Of a stretch of 64,000 nucleotides of DNA, positions 1-9,535 are shown piece after piece. The DNA is from Sphingopyxis sp. JAI108 (lineage in GTDB: Bacteria; Pseudomonadota; Alphaproteobacteria; Sphingomonadales; Sphingomonadaceae). The position numbers and the translations under genes are program-made. The notes beneath the pieces are model-generated. The model did no database searches, was not told the origin of the DNA, and was given only the letters and a program-made list of their open reading frames with translations. Where the stretch lies: NCBI RefSeq assembly GCF_013410105.1, contig NZ_JACCCJ010000005.1, positions 1 through 64,000 of the forward strand. The letters are read 5' to 3'. Position 1 is the first letter of the stretch. The number at the start of each line of letters is the position of its first letter.

Positions 1-147
1 GGGTCTGCCTGCGGCAGCCCGCGTTCAATCAGGTGCGGCGATCGCTGGGCCGCTTTACATCGAGGCTAGCACCAATCCGCGCAGCGGTTCGTGCACCGGC
101 CAGAGTTGGATTAAGGATCGTGCGAGAGAAAGTTACATGCGAGCAAA

Positions 148-756
148 TCAGGCGAGGGCTTGAGATCGGGGGCGACGGACTGCGACCGATGGATGAGGGC
201 TGTCTTCTTCGAAGCGCGAAATCTTGTCGGCGAGCGACAGCGTGATATCGATTTCGTCGAGCCCGTTCAGCAGGCAATATTTGCGGAACGGATCGATTTC
301 GAAATCGAAGATGTCTCCGGCGGATGAGGCGACCCGCTGCGCCGCCAGATCGATCACGAAGGACTGTTCGGATGCGATTGCCATCAAATGGTCGACTACC
401 TGCTGGGGAAGCGTCAGCGTCAAGATGCCGTTCTTGAAGGCGTTGCTCGAAAATATGTCAGAGAAGCTGGGAGCAACGATGGCTCTGATGCCGAAGTCCG
501 CGAGCGCCCATGCGGCATGTTCGCGGCTTGATCCGCACCCGAAATTGTCCCCGGCGATCAGGATCGGGCTGCCCGCATATTCGGGGGCGGCGAGGATGTG
601 GCCGGGCATGTCGCGCAGCGCCGCGAAAGCCCCGGTGCCGAGACCCTGGCGGCTGATGGTCTTCAGCCATTCTGCACCGATGATCACGTCGGTATCGCAG
701 TTTTTCATCCCAAACGGATAGGCGCGGCCGGCGATGTGCGTCAGCGGCGCGTTCAT
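148..756 (-). CDS. LeuD-like small subunit of an isopropylmalate-dehydratase-family hydro-lyase (copy 1)
   Basis: Small (swivel) subunit of the aconitase/isopropylmalate isomerase family, 202 aa, normal for LeuD. It carries the family core: the early [11 protein letters not shown] stretch and the substrate-loop motif [14 protein letters not shown]. It partners the LeuC-like protein encoded just upstream; the ATG overlaps that gene's stop (ATGA), which fixes the start at 756. It is the last visible gene of the 13-gene operon. No leuA or leuB is nearby, and the neighbours are CoA-transferase, hydantoinase and lyase genes. I therefore infer a catabolic (alkyl)malate/(alkyl)maleate hydro-lyase such as citraconate or dimethylmaleate hydratase, not leucine synthesis. 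The exact substrate cannot be read from the sequence. Confidence 0.9.
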   Translation of the reverse strand: MNAPLTHIAGRAYPFGMKNCDTDVIIGAEWLKTISRQGLGTGAFAALRDMPGHILAAPEYAGSPILIAGDNFGCGSSREHAAWALADFGIRAIVAPSFSDIFSSNAFKNGILTLTLPQQVVDHLMAIASEQSFVIDLAAQRVASSAGDIFDFEIDPFRKYCLLNGLDEIDITLSLADKISRFEEDSPHPSVAVRRPRSQALA

Positions 757-2195
757 CGCTCGTCGCCCACAAGGTTGCGCACGTCGGCCAGACGTCCGGT
801 CACAGCAGCAGCGGCGGCCATCGCGGGGGACATAAGATGCGTGCGCGCGCCCGGACCTTGCCGCCCCATGAAGTTGCGGTTGCTCGTAGAGGCGCAGCGC
901 TCGCCGGCAGGGACCTTGTCGGGGTTCATTCCCAGACAGGCTGAACAGCCGGGCTCGCGCCATTCGAAGCCCGCTTCGACGAAGATGCGATCCAGTCCTT
1001 CTTGCTCAGCGGCGCGCTTCACCAGACCCGACCCCGGCACGACAAGGGCCTGACGGACCGACCCGGCGATACGGCGCCCGCGCAATATGGCGGCAGCGGC
1101 GCGCAGATCCTCGATCCGGCTGTTGGTGCAACTGCCGATGAAGATATTCTCGACCGCGACGTCCTGCATCCGCGTTCCAGGGACGAGACCCATATAGGCT
1201 AGCGACTTGCGCGCGGCGTCGCGCTTGGCGTCGTGCGCGAAGCTTTCGGGGTCCGGAACGACGCCTGTAATGGGCACGACATCCTCGGGACTGGTGCCCC
1301 ATGTCACGCCGGGCGCGATGGTGCCGGCGTCGATGGCTATCGACTTGTCGAAGGTGGCGTCGGGATCGGTGGTAAGTGCGCGCCAGTACGACAACCAGCG
1401 ATCCCATTCCGTCCCGGTCGGTGCCATCGGGCGTCCGCGCAGATAGGCGAAGGTCGCCTCGTCCGGGGCGAATAGCCCCGAACGCGCGCCCGCCTCGATC
1501 GACATGTTGGCGATGGTGAGGCGGCCCTCGATCGACATGTTCGCCATTGCAGAACCGCGATATTCGATGACATGGCCGGTGCCGCCGCCGGCACCGACCC
1601 GGCCGACAATGGCCAGCGCGACATCCTTTGGGCTGACCCCGAAGCCGAGCGTGCCGTCGATGCGCACTTCCATCGTGCGCGATTGCTTGAGAAGCAGCGT
1701 CTGCGTCGCAAGCACATGCTCGACCTCCGACGTGCCGATACCGAAGGCGAGGGCGCCGAGCGCACCGTGCGACGATGTATGGCTGTCACCGCAGACCAGC
1801 GTCGTGCCGGGCAGGGTGAAGCCCTGCTCGGGGCCGACGACGTGGACGATGCCCTGTTCGGGATCGGCGTCGCCGATGTAGCGGATACCGAACGCCGGAG
1901 CATTCGCCTCGAGCGCGGCGAGCTGCGCGGCGCTTTGCGGATCGGCGATCGGGATGCGCGCACCGCTTTCATCGCGGCGCGGCGTCGTCGGCAGATTATG
2001 GTCGGGCACGGCAAGCGTCAGGTCGGGCCGGCGCACTTTCCGCCCGGCGAGCCGCAGGCCCTCGAACGCCTGCGCGCTCGTCACTTCGTGGACGAGGTGT
2101 CGGTCGATGTAGATCAGGCACGTCCCGTCGTCGCGGCGATCGACGACATGTGCGTCCCATATCTTCTCGTAAAGGGTCCGCGGCGGAGCGCTCAT
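753..2195 (-). CDS. LeuC-like large subunit of an isopropylmalate-dehydratase-family hydro-lyase (copy 1)
   Basis: Large 4Fe-4S subunit, 480 aa, full length. All three cluster cysteines are present: Cys356 in FIGSCTNS, and Cys417 and Cys420 in GCSACLGMN. The ACGDSHT-type motif appears as [11 protein letters not shown] near residue 135. The fold hydrates and dehydrates 2-hydroxy-dicarboxylates. Start and stop overlap the neighbours by ATGA on both sides (CoA-transferase upstream, LeuD downstream), so synthesis of the subunits is probably coupled. It differs clearly from the second LeuC in the same operon, so the two pairs may act on different intermediates. The usual database name would be 3-isopropylmalate dehydratase; the context argues for a catabolic substrate. 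Confidence 0.92.
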   Translation of the reverse strand: MSAPPRTLYEKIWDAHVVDRRDDGTCLIYIDRHLVHEVTSAQAFEGLRLAGRKVRRPDLTLAVPDHNLPTTPRRDESGARIPIADPQSAAQLAALEANAPAFGIRYIGDADPEQGIVHVVGPEQGFTLPGTTLVCGDSHTSSHGALGALAFGIGTSEVEHVLATQTLLLKQSRTMEVRIDGTLGFGVSPKDVALAIVGRVGAGGGTGHVIEYRGSAMANMSIEGRLTIANMSIEAGARSGLFAPDEATFAYLRGRPMAPTGTEWDRWLSYWRALTTDPDATFDKSIAIDAGTIAPGVTWGTSPEDVVPITGVVPDPESFAHDAKRDAARKSLAYMGLVPGTRMQDVAVENIFIGSCTNSRIEDLRAAAAILRGRRIAGSVRQALVVPGSGLVKRAAEQEGLDRIFVEAGFEWREPGCSACLGMNPDKVPAGERCASTSNRNFMGRQGPGARTHLMSPAMAAAAAVTGRLADVRNLVGDER

Positions 2196-3415
2196 ATCGC
2201 CTTGGCGGCCTTCAGTTCGGAGATCTCGGTCTCGGTCATGCCCAGCAGGCCGCGATATATGTCGTCATTGTGCTGGCCGACCCGTACGGGAGCGGGCGTG
2301 CGGATGCTGCTCGGCGTGCCGGATAATTTGGGGAAGGCGTTCTGCATCCGGAACTTGCCCCAGCGTTCGCTCTCGACTTCAACCAGCGCCTCGCGCGCGG
2401 CGAAATGAGGATCGTCGAGCATTTCGGGCGCGCGATAGATTTTACCGGCGGGAACGCTGTGTTCGATCATCAGCGCTTCGAGTTCATCGACGGTCAGCGT
2501 CCGCGTCCATTCTGCGATGATTTCGTCGAGTTCGTGCAGGTTGTTGGCGCGGGCAATATGGGTCGCATACCGATCGTCGGCCGCGAGTTCGGGCCGGCCC
2601 ATCGCGGTGCAGAGCCGCGCGAAGACCGCATCCTGATTGGCGCCGATCAGATATTCCCCGTCGCTGGTCGGGTAGACGTTCGACGGAGAGACGCCTTCGA
2701 GGATCGATCCGGTGCGTTTGCGGATGTGGCCGGATACCAGATATTCGGGCACCAGGCTTTCCATGACCTGAAGCACCGCCTCGTATAGCGCGCTGTCGAC
2801 AACCTGGCCCTTGCCGTTGCGTTCGCGCGCGTGGAGCGCGGCGAGGGCGCCCATGCAGCCATAAGTGGCGGCCAGGCTGTCGCCGATCGATACGCCCATC
2901 CGGCTGGGTGCGCGATCGGGATCGCCGACGATATAGCGCCACCCGCCCATCGCTTCGCCGATACCGCCGAAGCCCGCGCGGCTCGAATAGGGTCCGGTCT
3001 GACCATAGCCCGACACCCGCACGATGATGAGGTGCGGGTTGATTTCGTGCAATATTTCGGGACCGAGACCCCAACGTTCGAGCGTCCCCGGCTTGAAATT
3101 CTCGATCAATATGTCGGCGGTCGCCGCGAGCTTGCGCACCAGTTCCTGTCCCTCCGGAACGCGAAGGTTGGCGGACACCGACTTCTTGTTGCGCGAGACG
3201 ACCTCCCACCACAGCTTGGCGTCGCCATGGCCCCAGTGGCGCATCGGATCGCCGCCACTCCTGCCATTCGGGCCATCGACCTCGGGGGGCTCGACCTTGA
3301 TGATCTCGGCGCCCATATCGCCCAAAAGCTGGCCGCAGAAGGGTCCAGCGATCAACTGGCCGAGTTCGACCACCCGGATGCCCTTCAGGGCACCCTCGTT
3401 CGTTTCATCCGTCAT
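2192..3415 (-). CDS. CaiB/BaiF (class III) CoA-transferase
   Basis: About 407 aa, typical for family III CoA-transferases. The N-terminal [15 protein letters not shown] and GADIIKVEPP-type segment (here [14 protein letters not shown]) and the later [10 protein letters not shown] stretch are family hallmarks. These enzymes move CoA between carboxylic acids through an aspartyl anhydride. Two ATGs are possible (3421 and 3415); a GGAAGG box lies 7 nt before the second, so I prefer 3415. The stop overlaps the LeuC start. With the HMG-CoA-lyase-like gene in the same operon, the likely role is activating a hydroxy-dicarboxylic acid for C-C cleavage (inference, by analogy with itaconate/citramalate routes). 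Confidence 0.9.
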   Translation of the reverse strand: MTDETNEGALKGIRVVELGQLIAGPFCGQLLGDMGAEIIKVEPPEVDGPNGRSGGDPMRHWGHGDAKLWWEVVSRNKKSVSANLRVPEGQELVRKLAATADILIENFKPGTLERWGLGPEILHEINPHLIIVRVSGYGQTGPYSSRAGFGGIGEAMGGWRYIVGDPDRAPSRMGVSIGDSLAATYGCMGALAALHARERNGKGQVVDSALYEAVLQVMESLVPEYLVSGHIRKRTGSILEGVSPSNVYPTSDGEYLIGANQDAVFARLCTAMGRPELAADDRYATHIARANNLHELDEIIAEWTRTLTVDELEALMIEHSVPAGKIYRAPEMLDDPHFAAREALVEVESERWGKFRMQNAFPKLSGTPSSIRTPAPVRVGQHNDDIYRGLLGMTETEISELKAAKAI

Positions 3416-3432
3416 TTTCATGCCTTCCGCGA

Positions 3433-5310
3433 TTATTCCGCCGCGACGTGATAGTCCGCCCAGCGCGGCTGCACCGGAGCGGGCAGGCCGGTCTCGGCCT
3501 CGCAATTCGCGCGCAGCGTTTCGATGTCGGGTCCGAAGTCAAACACTTCGATCGCTCCGCGCTCGCTGCGCATCGCATCGCGCAGCACCGTGGTCGCGGC
3601 GGCATCGACCCCGCCGTCCTTCCCGATCACCACGCCATAGGCCCGCGCGCCTTCGACCGAGACCAGCCCCTGCACGACCTCCTTTGCGACCAGCCCGGGG
3701 TCGCGGTCCAGGGGATCGCCCCAGCCGCCGCCGCCCCAGGTGACAAAGTGCAGCACATCGTTGGCTTCGACCTTCACATCCTCGACCTTGTTGCCCAGGA
3801 TGATCTGCGATCCGTCGGGCTTTTCGAGTATCTTGCGCGCGCGCGCGCCCGGCTTGCCGCCATTGACGCCCCATGGCGGCACGAACCAGCGGTCGTCATG
3901 CAGCGCGATCACGCCGGGTTCGAGGAAGCGATACGACATGATGATGCCGTTGCCGCCACGATTGAGGCCCGCGCCGCCCGAATCCGCGACGGTTTCGTAA
4001 CGTTCGATGACCAGCGGAAAATATCGTTCGAGAAATTCGTTGGGGACGTTGGTAAAGCCCGGCCACAGCGAATGGCCGTCGGGCCCGTCGCCCATCGGGC
4101 GGCCCGGAATACCGCCGAAACCGATCTGGAACAGCTGGAACCAGTCGCCCTTCTGGTCGGTGCCCGCATAGAAGAGGTGCGGCGATGAGGAGAAACCCGC
4201 GGCGTTGAGAAACTCCGGCGTTTTCTGGCCGAGCAGGCCGCCGAGAATGTCGAATATGCGGCCGAGCGCGTGCGTGCGACCCGACAGCGCAGCGGGAAAT
4301 TTCGGCTTGAGCAGCGATCCTTCCGGAATGCGGACCTCGATCAGGTCATAGAAGCCGTCGTTGAACATGATCTGCGGGTCGAAGACCATGATCATGTAGA
4401 TGCCGAAGAACATCTTGAACATATTTTCGTTCATATAGAAGTTGATCGACGCGATGGATTGCGGGTCGGTGCCGTCGAAATCGAGGATGACCGTCTGCCC
4501 CTCGCGCCACATCGTGCATTTGAGACGATAAGGCCCGAACCCCATGCCGTCATCGCACAGATAGTCCTGAAAGCTGACCTTCTCTTCCGACACCGCCTGC
4601 GACAGCAGCGTCTTCATCGCCCGGTGGTTGCGCGCGAGCAGTTCCTCGGTCGCCGAGGTGTAATTATCGATCCCGAAACGGTCGGCCATTTCCTCGACGC
4701 GGCGCGCGGCGACGCGGCACGACGCGATCAGCGCATTGAGGTCGGCGGCGCACCATTGGGGTGTCCGCGATTGGTGCAGCACCAGCTTGACCAGATCCTC
4801 GTTATATTCGCCGCCGCGATAGATTTTGACGGGCGGGATGCGCACACCTTCCTGAAAGATGTTCGTCGCGTGGATCGGCATCGATCCCGGCACCATGCCG
4901 CCGATGTCCGACTGGTGCCCGAACATCGCGGTGTAGGCGAGCAGGCGGCCATCCTTGAACACGGGCAGCAGGACCAGCCAGTCGTTCGAATGGCTAATCG
5001 CGCCCTCTACCGAATAGGGATCTGACAGGAAGAACATGTCGCCTTCCTCCACCGTGCCGTCGTAGCCGCGCAGGAAGCCGCCGATGAAGCTGCCGAACTG
5101 GCCGACGATCATCCGGCCCTCGTGGTCGGCGATCAGCGGAAAGGCGTCTCCCTGTTCGCGAATGCCGGGGGACATGGCAGTGCGCACCAGCGTCGCATCC
5201 ATCTCGACGCGCGCGTTGCGCAGCGCATTTTCGATGATGTCGAGCGTGACGGGGTCGATCGCTACCTTGTCGAACGGGGTGTCGTTGGTCTGAATGATCC
5301 GTGCGGGCAT
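3433..5310 (-). CDS. Hydantoinase B/oxoprolinase-family subunit (HyuB-like)
   Basis: 625 aa. It matches the hydantoinase B/oxoprolinase/acetone-carboxylase-alpha family: the N-terminal segment DPVTLDIIENALRNAR, then MSPGIREQGDAFPLI and FFLSDPY, and the C-terminal glycine-rich WGGGGWGDP. Together with HyuA it forms an ATP-dependent enzyme that opens cyclic amides (N-methylhydantoin, 5-oxoproline, caprolactam) or carboxylates ketones. A strong AGGAGG Shine-Dalgarno sits 9 nt before the ATG. It follows hyuA by 22 bp. Given the downstream amidohydrolase and dicarboxylate enzymes, ring opening of a lactam or imide is the best guess; carboxylation is an alternative. Confidence 0.9.
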   Translation of the reverse strand: MPARIIQTNDTPFDKVAIDPVTLDIIENALRNARVEMDATLVRTAMSPGIREQGDAFPLIADHEGRMIVGQFGSFIGGFLRGYDGTVEEGDMFFLSDPYSVEGAISHSNDWLVLLPVFKDGRLLAYTAMFGHQSDIGGMVPGSMPIHATNIFQEGVRIPPVKIYRGGEYNEDLVKLVLHQSRTPQWCAADLNALIASCRVAARRVEEMADRFGIDNYTSATEELLARNHRAMKTLLSQAVSEEKVSFQDYLCDDGMGFGPYRLKCTMWREGQTVILDFDGTDPQSIASINFYMNENMFKMFFGIYMIMVFDPQIMFNDGFYDLIEVRIPEGSLLKPKFPAALSGRTHALGRIFDILGGLLGQKTPEFLNAAGFSSSPHLFYAGTDQKGDWFQLFQIGFGGIPGRPMGDGPDGHSLWPGFTNVPNEFLERYFPLVIERYETVADSGGAGLNRGGNGIIMSYRFLEPGVIALHDDRWFVPPWGVNGGKPGARARKILEKPDGSQIILGNKVEDVKVEANDVLHFVTWGGGGWGDPLDRDPGLVAKEVVQGLVSVEGARAYGVVIGKDGGVDAAATTVLRDAMRSERGAIEVFDFGPDIETLRANCEAETGLPAPVQPRWADYHVAAE

Positions 5311-5332
5311 GGTCTGGTTCCTCCTATTCGGA

Positions 5333-7381
5333 TCAGGCGAGATTGATCAGGATGTTGCCGACGGCATCGACCGTCGCGATGCATCCGGTTTCGATCAGCG
5401 TGGTCGAGTCCATCTCGGTCACGATGGCGGGACCGGCGATGCGGTCACCCTGGCGCAGCTTGGCGCGGTCGTAGATCGCGGCCTCCCGCATGGCGCCGTC
5501 CATCCACAGATGGTGATCGCGGATCTTCGCGGCGGACGGGTCGCCATCGCCCTTGGGCAATTCGGCAGCGGGCAGGTCTAGCGTCTGGCCGAGGGCGACC
5601 GCGCGCAGGTTCACGATCTCATGCTCCGCCTCCATGTTGAATGTGAAGAGGCGATGATGCTCTTCATCAAAGCGCGCTGTGATGGCGGTAATGCCGCCGA
5701 TGGCAAGGTCGGCCAGTGTGACGTCCATCGGCACCTCGAACGCCTGACCGGCATAGCGAATGTCGATTTCGAACTGGATCGTCACATCGTCGGGCGCGAT
5801 GCCTTCCTGTTCCAGTTCGCCGCGGGTTTGCGCCGCCATCTCGTCGAGAACGGCGGTCAGTTCGGCGAGCGTGGTGTGCGACGCGAGGCGCGAGAAGCTG
5901 CGCGCGCTTTCGGTTCGCATGCGTGTCGTCGCGTCGCCAAGTGCGCAGAGGACGCCGGGCGACACCGGCGACACCGCGGGCCAGCTGCCCATCAGTCGCG
6001 CGACGGCATTGACGTGGAGCGGACCCGCGCCGCCGAAACCCATCAGTGCGAAATCGCGCGGGTCGTAGCCTTGTTGGACCGAGATCATGCGCAGCGCGCC
6101 GAACATATTTTCGTTCGCGATGTCGATGATGCCGCGCGCGGCAGCGTAAAGGTCGATGCCGAGCGCGTCGGCGATCGTCTGAACCGCCGCGGTCGCGCCC
6201 TCCTTGTCGAGCTTGAAACTGCCGCCGAGGAGGGCTTCGGGCAGGTAGCCAAGCACGACGTTGGCGTCGGTGACGGTGGGCTGGGCACCGCCCTTGCCAT
6301 AGGCGACGGGCCCCGGAACCGCGCCCGCCGACTGCGGTCCGACGCGCAGGGCGCCGGTGAGTTCGGGGACATAGGCGATCGAGCCGCCGCCTGCGCCCAC
6401 CGTCTTCACGTCGAGCGCGGAGGCACGCACCGACAGATGCCCGACCTCGGTGGTGCGGACGCGGCGCGCTTCCAGATTTTCGATCAGCGCAACGTCGGTT
6501 GAGGTGCCGCCGACATCGAGGGTCAGGATATTGCTGATCCCCGCGTTGCGTCCGACCCAGATCGCGCCGGTCACGCCGCCCGCCGGGCCCGACATCAGCA
6601 ACGATACCGGATGTTCCTCCGATTTTTCGGAAGTCATGAGTCCCCCATCGGAGCGGAGCAGCGACAGCTTGCCCGCCATCCCAGCGCCGCGCAGCCGGTC
6701 GCGCAGTTTGCGAACATAGCGGCCGACGACCGGGCGCACTGCGGCGTTGGCAACGGTGGTGAGTGTGCGTTCATATTCCTGCATTTCGGGCAGGACGATA
6801 TGGCTCAGCGACACCGGAATATCGGGCATGATCTCCGCAGCCAGTTCAGCGACGCGCGCTTCGTGCGCGCCGTTGAGATAGGCATTCATCAGGCTGATCG
6901 TCAGCGCCTCGACGCCCTGCTCCTTCAGCTTCAGCAGCGCCCCGCGGATGTCGCTGTCGTCGGTCGGGCGCAGTTCGGCGCCCTGTGCGGTCATGCGCCC
7001 TTTGATCTCGACCGTATCCTCGAGCGCGGCGAGCGGCTGCGGCTTCGGCCAGACGATCCAGCCCGCGAGACCGCCGGGCACGAAGCTGCGCGCGATCTGC
7101 ATGATCTGGCGATAGCCCTCGGTCACGATCAGGCCGACGCGCGCGCCCTTACCCTCCAGCACCGCGTTCGTCGCGACGGTGGTGCCGTGCAGGAAGACCT
7201 CGACATCGGCGGGGGTGATGCCGGCCTTTTCGCAGATCGCATCGACCCCGTTCAAAATGCCTTCCGAACTGTCGTGCGGAGTCGAAGGCGTCTTGTGACG
7301 CCAGAATTCGCCGGTCTTTTCCTGGAACAGCAGCAGGTCGGTAAAAGTGCCGCCGACGTCGACGCCGAGACGATATGTCAT
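5333..7381 (-). CDS. Hydantoinase A/oxoprolinase-family ATPase subunit (HyuA-like)
   Basis: 682 aa with the ASKHA-type ATP-binding motifs of HyuA: RLGVDVGGTFTDLLLF at the very N-terminus, HGTTVATNAVLEGKGA around residue 65 and LTLDVGGTSTDVALI in the middle. It is the nucleotide-binding partner of the HyuB-like protein. The start at 7381 is set by the MTYRLGVDVGG N-terminus; an open frame continues upstream but only as a shadow of the lyase gene. It lies 11 bp after the HMG-CoA-lyase-like gene. Family members hydrolyse N-methylhydantoin, 5-oxoproline or caprolactam, or carboxylate ketones, so the chemistry is known in outline and the substrate is not. Confidence 0.9.
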   Translation of the reverse strand: MTYRLGVDVGGTFTDLLLFQEKTGEFWRHKTPSTPHDSSEGILNGVDAICEKAGITPADVEVFLHGTTVATNAVLEGKGARVGLIVTEGYRQIMQIARSFVPGGLAGWIVWPKPQPLAALEDTVEIKGRMTAQGAELRPTDDSDIRGALLKLKEQGVEALTISLMNAYLNGAHEARVAELAAEIMPDIPVSLSHIVLPEMQEYERTLTTVANAAVRPVVGRYVRKLRDRLRGAGMAGKLSLLRSDGGLMTSEKSEEHPVSLLMSGPAGGVTGAIWVGRNAGISNILTLDVGGTSTDVALIENLEARRVRTTEVGHLSVRASALDVKTVGAGGGSIAYVPELTGALRVGPQSAGAVPGPVAYGKGGAQPTVTDANVVLGYLPEALLGGSFKLDKEGATAAVQTIADALGIDLYAAARGIIDIANENMFGALRMISVQQGYDPRDFALMGFGGAGPLHVNAVARLMGSWPAVSPVSPGVLCALGDATTRMRTESARSFSRLASHTTLAELTAVLDEMAAQTRGELEQEGIAPDDVTIQFEIDIRYAGQAFEVPMDVTLADLAIGGITAITARFDEEHHRLFTFNMEAEHEIVNLRAVALGQTLDLPAAELPKGDGDPSAAKIRDHHLWMDGAMREAAIYDRAKLRQGDRIAGPAIVTEMDSTTLIETGCIATVDAVGNILINLA

Positions 7382-7392
7382 GGGGTAAGTCC

Positions 7393-8298
7393 TTATGCCT
7401 GCAAGTTCGGAAAGGGGCCGGCGCGGCTGACGAGGGCAGGGAGAGGCGCTTCCATCTCGCCCGCGAGCCAATGCGCGGTGTCGATCGTCCGGCCGAGGTC
7501 GTAGCCGGTCGCGATGCTGGACCGGTCCAGCATGTAGAGCAGGTCTTCGGTCGCGATGTTGCCGGTTGCGTCGGGTGCAAAGGGACAGCCGCCGATGCCC
7601 CCGACGGACGCGTCGAGTGTTGCGGCGCCCGCTTCGATCGCCGCCCATGCATTGGCGATACCGGTGCCGCGCGTATTGTGAAGGTGGACGCGAACCGGAA
7701 CGGCGCCGATCTCGGCGCGCACTTCGGAAACCAGCGCGAAAATCTGCGCGGGCACCGCCACGCCGATGGTGTCGGCGAGCGCGATTTCGACCGGGCCCGC
7801 GTCCGCGAGGCGCGCCGCGAGGACGATGACATGCGCCGGATCGACCTCGCCCTCGAACGGACAGCCGAAGGCGGCTCCGATCGCGACCTGCGCGCGGCGC
7901 CCCTCGCTACGCGCAAACCGGACGACGTCGGCGGCCATGTTGGCAGAGTCCAGCGACGTCTGACCCTGGTTGCGCTGCGCGAAGCTGTCGGATGCGACGC
8001 AGACGGCGCCGATTTCCTTCACGTTGGTATCAAGCGCGCGCAAGGCGCCTTTCTTGTTCATCACCAGCCCGATGGTGACGACATCATCGGGCAGCGAAAG
8101 GCCGGCAATGACCGCTTCGGCATCGGCCATCTGCGGCACCCGATCGGGGCGGGCAAAGCTCGCCACCTCGATGCGGCGCGCGCCTGCCGTGACCATGCGC
8201 TGGATCAGGTCGATCTTCTGCGCGGTCGTGAACAGGCGCTTTTCATTCTGCAGCCCGTCGCGCGGCGCGACCTCGACAATTTCGACTGCCGTCCGCAT
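7393..8298 (-). CDS. Hydroxymethylglutaryl-CoA lyase-like protein
   Basis: 301 aa DRE-TIM aldolase. It has the N-terminal VEVAPRDGLQNE motif (Arg and Asp for catalysis and metal), the EVASFARPDRVPQM substrate segment, a metal-binding HLHNTRGTG, and the family signature SVGGIGGCPFAP with its cysteine. True HMG-CoA lyases cleave HMG-CoA to acetoacetate and acetyl-CoA; relatives cleave other 3-hydroxy-3-methyl acyl-CoAs. In this operon it probably cleaves the CoA ester made by the CaiB-like transferase. The start codon shares one base with the preceding stop (TGATG). Confidence 0.9.
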   Translation of the reverse strand: MRTAVEIVEVAPRDGLQNEKRLFTTAQKIDLIQRMVTAGARRIEVASFARPDRVPQMADAEAVIAGLSLPDDVVTIGLVMNKKGALRALDTNVKEIGAVCVASDSFAQRNQGQTSLDSANMAADVVRFARSEGRRAQVAIGAAFGCPFEGEVDPAHVIVLAARLADAGPVEIALADTIGVAVPAQIFALVSEVRAEIGAVPVRVHLHNTRGTGIANAWAAIEAGAATLDASVGGIGGCPFAPDATGNIATEDLLYMLDRSSIATGYDLGRTIDTAHWLAGEMEAPLPALVSRAGPFPNLQA

Positions 8299-8933
8299 CA
8301 GGTCTGTCGGTCCAGCGACGCCAGATAGTGAATGGCATCGTCTTCCGCGACGACGTCGGCATATTTGGCTTCCATGTCGAACAGGTTGGCGTTGTGCGGA
8401 TCGGGGTGGCGGTCACCACATGCGTCGGCGATGACGATGGTGCGAAAGCCGTGCGACATCGCATCGACGCAGCTCGCGCGCACGCAGCCACTGGTCGAAA
8501 CGCCGCCGAGCAGAACGCTGTCGATGCCCAGCGCCGTCAGTGTGGAGGCGAGCGAAGTGCCGAAAAAGGCGCTCGGATATTGTTTCGACACGATCAGTTC
8601 GTCGGGTCGCGGCGTCAGTCCTTCGGGCCAATCACCCATCGGATTGCCCTGAATAAAATAGCGCAGCGGCTTCGATTTTTCGAAGAAGCGCCCGCCGTCG
8701 ATCGCCGTGGGATGGTAGACGACGTTGGTCAGGACGACGGGAATGCCGGCCGCATGAGCCGCCTCGCGAACCCGCAACGCCGATGCCAGCGATGCGTCCG
8801 ATTCCATATAGAGGTCGCATTCGGGGTCGTAATAGGCGCGGCACAGATCGATCAGGACCAGCGCCGGTCGCTTGCCGAAGCCGACGCGGCGGCCAAAGGC
8901 GCGCTGGTAATTTTCGGTGAGTTCATCGGTCAT
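8298..8933 (-). CDS. Isochorismatase-family (cysteine) amidohydrolase
   Basis: 211 aa. It has the catalytic triad of the isochorismatase-like hydrolases: Asp29 in LVLIDLC, Lys117 in VSKQYPSAFFG, and Cys150 in STSGCVRASCVDA, preceded by the GGVSTSG stretch. The family includes N-carbamoylsarcosine amidase, maleamate amidohydrolase (NicF), nicotinamidase and ureidoacrylate hydrolase. With the HyuAB pair in the same operon, hydrolysis of an amide or carbamoyl group released by ring opening is plausible. ATGA overlap with the LeuD-like gene upstream. Confidence 0.88.
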   Translation of the reverse strand: MTDELTENYQRAFGRRVGFGKRPALVLIDLCRAYYDPECDLYMESDASLASALRVREAAHAAGIPVVLTNVVYHPTAIDGGRFFEKSKPLRYFIQGNPMGDWPEGLTPRPDELIVSKQYPSAFFGTSLASTLTALGIDSVLLGGVSTSGCVRASCVDAMSHGFRTIVIADACGDRHPDPHNANLFDMEAKYADVVAEDDAIHYLASLDRQT

Positions 8934-9535
8934 GCGTCATATCCGTAAAGCCAGGGTTGCGTCTGGCGCTGCTGCGCCTCGAAGGCCGCGACGCGCGGAC
9001 CTTCGCGTTCGAGGATCAGGTCGATGTCGTCCCAGCCTTTGAGCAATCGCTCGCGGTCGCCCGGGGCGATGTCGAAGGCGAGGCTTTCGTCGTCGAAGGC
9101 GATCGTCTGCGCCGCGAGGTCGATATCGAGCGGTCCGCTCGCGGCTGCGAGGCGCTCGATCAGCGCGCGTGGCTGCGCGATGGCGAGGACGCCGTTGCGC
9201 AGACAATTAGCGGCGAAAATCTCGCCGAAGCTTTCAGCAATCACGCACCGGATGCCAAATCCGGTCAGCGCCCATACCGCTTGTTCTCGGCTCGACCCGC
9301 TGCCGAAATCGGCGCCGGCGATCAGGATCTGTGCCCCGGTGTAGCGCGGATCATCGACTGGATTGTTCGCGATCGGGGCACCGTCGGGCTCGAACCGGCG
9401 GTCGTGAAAGAAATAACGTCCCATGTCGCCGCGCCGCATCAGCAGCAGGAAGCGTGCGGGGAAGATGACGTCGGTGTCGATCCGGTCTTCCAGCAGCGGC
9501 AATGCGGGCGAGGAGAGGGCGGTAAAGGGCGTCAT
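8930..9535 (-). CDS. LeuD-like small subunit (copy 2)
   Basis: 201 aa. N-terminal [18 protein letters not shown], then [23 protein letters not shown]. The usual Cys of the substrate loop (FGCGSSRE) is Ser here (FGSGSSRE), a difference from copy 1. Start and stop overlap both neighbours by ATGA. It pairs with the LeuC-like gene directly upstream. It is clearly diverged from copy 1, so the duplication is not recent. Likely a hydro-lyase subunit for a second branched dicarboxylate in the same pathway (inference). Confidence 0.9.
   Translation of the reverse strand: MTPFTALSSPALPLLEDRIDTDVIFPARFLLLMRRGDMGRYFFHDRRFEPDGAPIANNPVDDPRYTGAQILIAGADFGSGSSREQAVWALTGFGIRCVIAESFGEIFAANCLRNGVLAIAQPRALIERLAAASGPLDIDLAAQTIAFDDESLAFDIAPGDRERLLKGWDDIDLILEREGPRVAAFEAQQRQTQPWLYGYDA

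Noticed and set aside
1..147. Possible gene or terminator at the left edge
   Set aside because: Only a short CTGCC/GGCAG hairpin at 5-17 and shadow frames are visible; too little sequence to decide.
148..2195. Leucine biosynthesis genes leuC/leuD
   Set aside because: No leuA/leuB nearby, two diverged pairs in one operon, and catabolic neighbours under an IclR-type operator; the family is right but the pathway is not supported.
3433..8933. Creatinine/N-methylhydantoin degradation (HyuAB plus N-carbamoylsarcosine amidase)
   Set aside because: HyuAB and an isochorismatase-fold enzyme fit in part, but creatininase, cytosine-deaminase-like and sarcosine-oxidase genes are absent and LeuCD, CoA-transferase and lyase genes are not explained.
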